This document shows positions 5,961-8,511 of a stretch of DNA of 8,511 bases, piece after piece. The notes beneath the pieces are model-generated. The model did no database searches. It was not told where the DNA came from and saw nothing but the letters and a program-made list of their open reading frames with translations. Positions within the stretch are counted from its first letter, which is position 1. The number at the start of each line of letters is the position of its first letter. The stretch spans positions 1 through 8,511 of the forward strand of contig JAITRK010000065.1 of the NCBI GenBank assembly GCA_031288435.1. The letters run 5' to 3'. Made by a program: the position numbers and the translations under genes. This DNA is from Holosporaceae bacterium. Lineage in GTDB: Bacteria; Pseudomonadota; Alphaproteobacteria; UBA3830.

Positions 5961-6189
5961 TCGAAGAGATTTTTCTTCAAGGTTAGATTATCAGAAAAAA
6001 ATCCCCCAAAAGCAAAAAAGCCTGCGGTAATAAAAAATTAACTTTTCCCTGTTAGCATTAGTTTGCCTAGAGGGTGTCGCGCAATTTCCAGAAGGTTCGC
6101 CCCGGAGGAAATCTCTTTTCAAAATGGCGATAAGACGCCTCAAAAGCGCTGAATAACGAGGTGCTTGGCAATTTAGAGGGGAGCTCAAA
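5961..6189 (+). other. Non-coding gap with hairpins, leader of the large exported protein
   Basis: No credible gene is seen in these 229 bases. After the RNase D stop there is a weak GAAGA/TCTTC hairpin (5963-5978) without a T-tract, then A-rich DNA. The second half is richer in GC and structure: TTTCC and GGAAA can pair across about 6092-6110, GGCG/CGCC flank ATAAGA (6126-6139), and CGCCTC (6136-6141) can instead pair with GAGGTG (6158-6163), so two of these stems exclude each other. A 10-codon frame (ATG 6124, stop 6154) lies upstream and in frame with the next gene, but its GGAGG is too far away to support it. No clear promoter was found. Confidence 0.4.
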
Positions 6190-8511
6190 ATGAAGAAATA
6201 CATCACAGCGCTATTGGCGGCGATATTTTTTATGTATTCCGCCGACGGCAGAATAAGCGAGGGCACGTATCTCAAATATGCTAAAGAAAATAAAGTTTTG
6301 CACAGATCCTGGAATGATTTGACCCAGGGATTTTTGTTGGCGCAGGACTCAAGGTTGTTGATGGCAATACGGTTTTGTTCTCTTGGAAATTACTATAATC
6401 CCTATGAGCTAAGTGGTAGCGTGTCTGATAGCTTCTGCGATCCACTTGCTCAGCTGGTCAAGGAGTTGTTCCCATCGGATAGGACCTGCGCACTAAGCTA
6501 CAAAGGAACCGGAAGCCTCATGGCGGCCATAAATAATGCCGAAATCCATGCAGCATTCGTCGCAGAGCTTTTGAAACAGGCCAACAAGTTTCGAACGACA
6601 TTGCTGAATGCTGCTAATGCTACTGCCACTGAGAAGGAGACGTTATCAGATGATCCTGCATTAGAAGCTCTGAAGGAGAGGGCTGGATGTGCTAAAGACA
6701 AATCGCCGCCGAAGGAAGCAGAAAACGCGCTTGGGAAGATAGTGGAGAATATATGGGCAGCTGTAAAAGATGCAATACTCTGTGAAGAGGCGGTTGCTTA
6801 CAGACCAAATCCTACAACAGATAAAAAAAAGACATATGTATGTGTGTATCCGGATGACATGGTTGCTGCAGTCTTGAAGTACTACGCGGTGCAGGCTCTG
6901 GAAGACAAAGATCTTCCACTGCTGCAGGATTCGAATGTGAATCCTACCACTGCTGGTCCTACACCGATCTCGAATCAGGTGACGAAGATTCTGGAGGAGA
7001 TTGCTAATAGATCTGTATGGCACCCGTTTCCTCTGGGAACGCCGATCAGCAATAGCTGGGCCAACTATAATGAGCGGTCGTATCCAGATTGCTGCGAAAC
7101 CATGATTAGGCAATTTGTTGCGCTACTGTTATATCCTGGGAAGAGCGATGCTGAAGGCACTATGGCTCATATAAAGAGACTGCTTGGAGGTGAAGCGCCT
7201 GATGGTAGTCCTAGGAAAAAATTTTATGAGTTCGTTAGTAAGACGTGCAATGGAAGCCTCGTGGAGATGGTGACTAGCGACAAGCAGGAAACCAGGGATG
7301 CCTGGAGTGAGTTGGTCAGCGGTCTTCATCAAACTGCCGGAATAAGATACGGCAACAACGAATGCAACGGATATGACATGAAGACTGATTGGACCAATGT
7401 TCTCACGTGTATCTGTTATCTGCTGAAGGATTTTAATCCTGAAACTAAAGATGATAAAAAGGCTGCGGATGCACTGGAAATGATCAAGGCTATTTTGAGC
7501 CAAAAGAGGAAAGTGAATGATGGTGAAGATCTTCGGAAGCTTATTCAGACGCTGTTGGATGGGCTGCGGAGTGACGTGCCACTAACTGTCACAGTAACAG
7601 GTGTGAAAATAGTAGATGGATTCGTTTATGGTGATGTGACCATCTCCAAAGGCGACGATGACAAAGATACATTAACCTTCATTACAACCATAAAACATGC
7701 CTGTATGGCCACTATTAAAGGGAAAAATTGGGAAAAAAAGGTAAAGAACGCAGCCAGTAGTGGATTATTCATCGAAGAGTATTTGGTCAATCCAAAGGAA
7801 GCCGTTATGGCAATAAACCCTGATTCGGAAGAGTATAGATGGCTCTTTCCTGCCTATGCCTGGGGTTGTTTTCTTGGTGATGAGGATTTTTTAAAAATCG
7901 TTGACACTATCATCGACAAGAACGTGAATTTGTCTAATTGTTGTGCAGCGGTTAGATATACTGGCGCAAGACCTGAATACATAGCTCGTTGGATGATGAC
8001 TATGGGTTGGTTGGGTATGCCGTTGGCGGTGCAAGTGCTGGATATCATCGCCAGTGATGTAACTAAATTACATGCTGAAGTGAATAAAGCGAATGAAGCG
8101 CTTAAAACCGATTCCTCCACTTCTGGGGGAAATGAGGCCCGCCTGAAAAATGCAAATGAGCGCATGGAAAGCGCTCTGAAAGCTCTTTGTGTATTATTAG
8201 AGAATTTTAACTATAACCTATTCTATCTGTATAACGATATTAACTGCATTGATTTTTTCTCAAAAATTGCACAGGTAAATGAAATAGCGAAGACCTATAA
8301 TGTAGATGAATACAAGTCGAAATGCGAAAAGTATATGCTAGAAATTTGTGAACGAGTGAAGCGTTTAGTGGAGTCATCCACAAGCAAAGAGTACATATGG
8401 AAATGGGCTCTCGCCGTCCTGTCTTATGCTACGCCGACGACAGACTCGATCAATAAAGTACTGGATGATATCTGTGGTAAGCTCTGGATGAAGTTGAGCT
8501 ATGATTCAGAG
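6190..8511 (+). CDS. Large exported protein of unknown function, C-terminus beyond window
   Basis: One frame open for 774 codons to the right edge without a stop. GGGGAG (6178-6183) lies 6 bases before the ATG, and an in-frame stop at 6154 excludes a much longer N terminus. Residues 1-20 form a signal peptide: basic MKK, hydrophobic ITALLAAIFFMY, probable cut after ADG. The rest is mostly soluble alpha-helical-looking sequence with no clear membrane span. Visible marks: 21 cysteines (for example 63, 83, 100, 198, 218, 407, 409), Cys-Cys pairs at 301-302 and 584-585, a conspicuous RSYPDCCETMIRQF at 296-309 followed by hydrophobic VALLLYPG, an acidic KGDDDKD stretch (487-493), and a coiled-coil-like charged region at about 620-672. 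I do not recognise the family, and no enzyme motif is certain. Export to the periplasm or beyond is supported by the signal peptide; a role in host interaction would be speculation. Confidence 0.88.
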   Translation, partial: MKKYITALLAAIFFMYSADGRISEGTYLKYAKENKVLHRSWNDLTQGFLLAQDSRLLMAIRFCSLGNYYNPYELSGSVSDSFCDPLAQLVKELFPSDRTCALSYKGTGSLMAAINNAEIHAAFVAELLKQANKFRTTLLNAANATATEKETLSDDPALEALKERAGCAKDKSPPKEAENALGKIVENIWAAVKDAILCEEAVAYRPNPTTDKKKTYVCVYPDDMVAAVLKYYAVQALEDKDLPLLQDSNVNPTTAGPTPISNQVTKILEEIANRSVWHPFPLGTPISNSWANYNERSYPDCCETMIRQFVALLLYPGKSDAEGTMAHIKRLLGGEAPDGSPRKKFYEFVSKTCNGSLVEMVTSDKQETRDAWSELVSGLHQTAGIRYGNNECNGYDMKTDWTNVLTCICYLLKDFNPETKDDKKAADALEMIKAILSQKRKVNDGEDLRKLIQTLLDGLRSDVPLTVTVTGVKIVDGFVYGDVTISKGDDDKDTLTFITTIKHACMATIKGKNWEKKVKNAASSGLFIEEYLVNPKEAVMAINPDSEEYRWLFPAYAWGCFLGDEDFLKIVDTIIDKNVNLSNCCAAVRYTGARPEYIARWMMTMGWLGMPLAVQVLDIIASDVTKLHAEVNKANEALKTDSSTSGGNEARLKNANERMESALKALCVLLENFNYNLFYLYNDINCIDFFSKIAQVNEIAKTYNVDEYKSKCEKYMLEICERVKRLVESSTSKEYIWKWALAVLSYATPTTDSINKVLDDICGKLWMKLSYDSE

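Noticed and set aside
6124..6156. Ten-codon leader frame before the large exported gene
   Set aside because: The nearest GGAGG is too far from its ATG, and the peptide has no run of a single amino acid that would suggest attenuation.
6498..8165. Several minus-strand open frames of 67-150 codons opposite the large exported gene
   Set aside because: They lie wholly within a 774-codon plus-strand frame that has a ribosome binding site and signal peptide; the opposite frames show neither.
1..8511. CRISPR array, insertion sequence, toxin-antitoxin or phage genes
   Set aside because: No regularly spaced repeats, transposase motifs, terminal inverted repeats or paired small genes were seen.

Overview
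The window reads as chromosomal core DNA from an alphaproteobacterium of moderate-to-low GC. The evidence is ribosomal protein S4, which has no zinc-binding cysteines and has the alphaproteobacterial style of N terminus and of C terminus (ending [11 protein letters not shown]). A short single-domain RNase D and a murG-murC pair fit this. Operons are short and partly scrambled: the cell-wall pair has no ftsW upstream, and an amino-acid transporter has no ATPase gene beside it. With a large unrecognised exported protein at the right edge, this suggests a reduced or host-associated lineage. That last point is inference; the sequence does not name the genus.

Left part, minus strand (1-3850). Transcription runs right to left. 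A tRNA-Thr(CGT) follows rpsD. Then come an amino-acid-binding lipoprotein and a GlnP/HisM-type permease, closed by a candidate intrinsic terminator. The -35 box of a strong promoter lies inside that terminator hairpin and drives a tiny threonine-rich, acidic exported protein. Next are murG (TTG start) and murC, which continues past the left edge. MurG makes lipid II by adding GlcNAc to lipid I. MurC adds L-Ala to UDP-MurNAc earlier in the same pathway.

Centre (4466-4665) is a divergent promoter region. It has a TTGACA-type promoter for rpsD on the minus strand and a TTGTAA/TATAGT promoter for efp on the plus strand. All genes to the right are on the plus strand.

Right part, plus strand (4666-8511). 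efp (elongation factor P), tRNA-Leu(CAG) and a short RNase D exonuclease are packed with gaps of 13 and 22 bases and probably share a transcript. A 229-base non-coding leader follows, then one large open frame with a strong ribosome binding site and a signal peptide. It runs for 774 codons and off the right edge. I do not recognise its family. It has 21 cysteines, two Cys-Cys pairs, a distinctive Asp-Cys-Cys-Glu-Thr motif and a coiled-coil-like stretch. It is the least explained object in the window. No mobile element, CRISPR array or defence system is visible.
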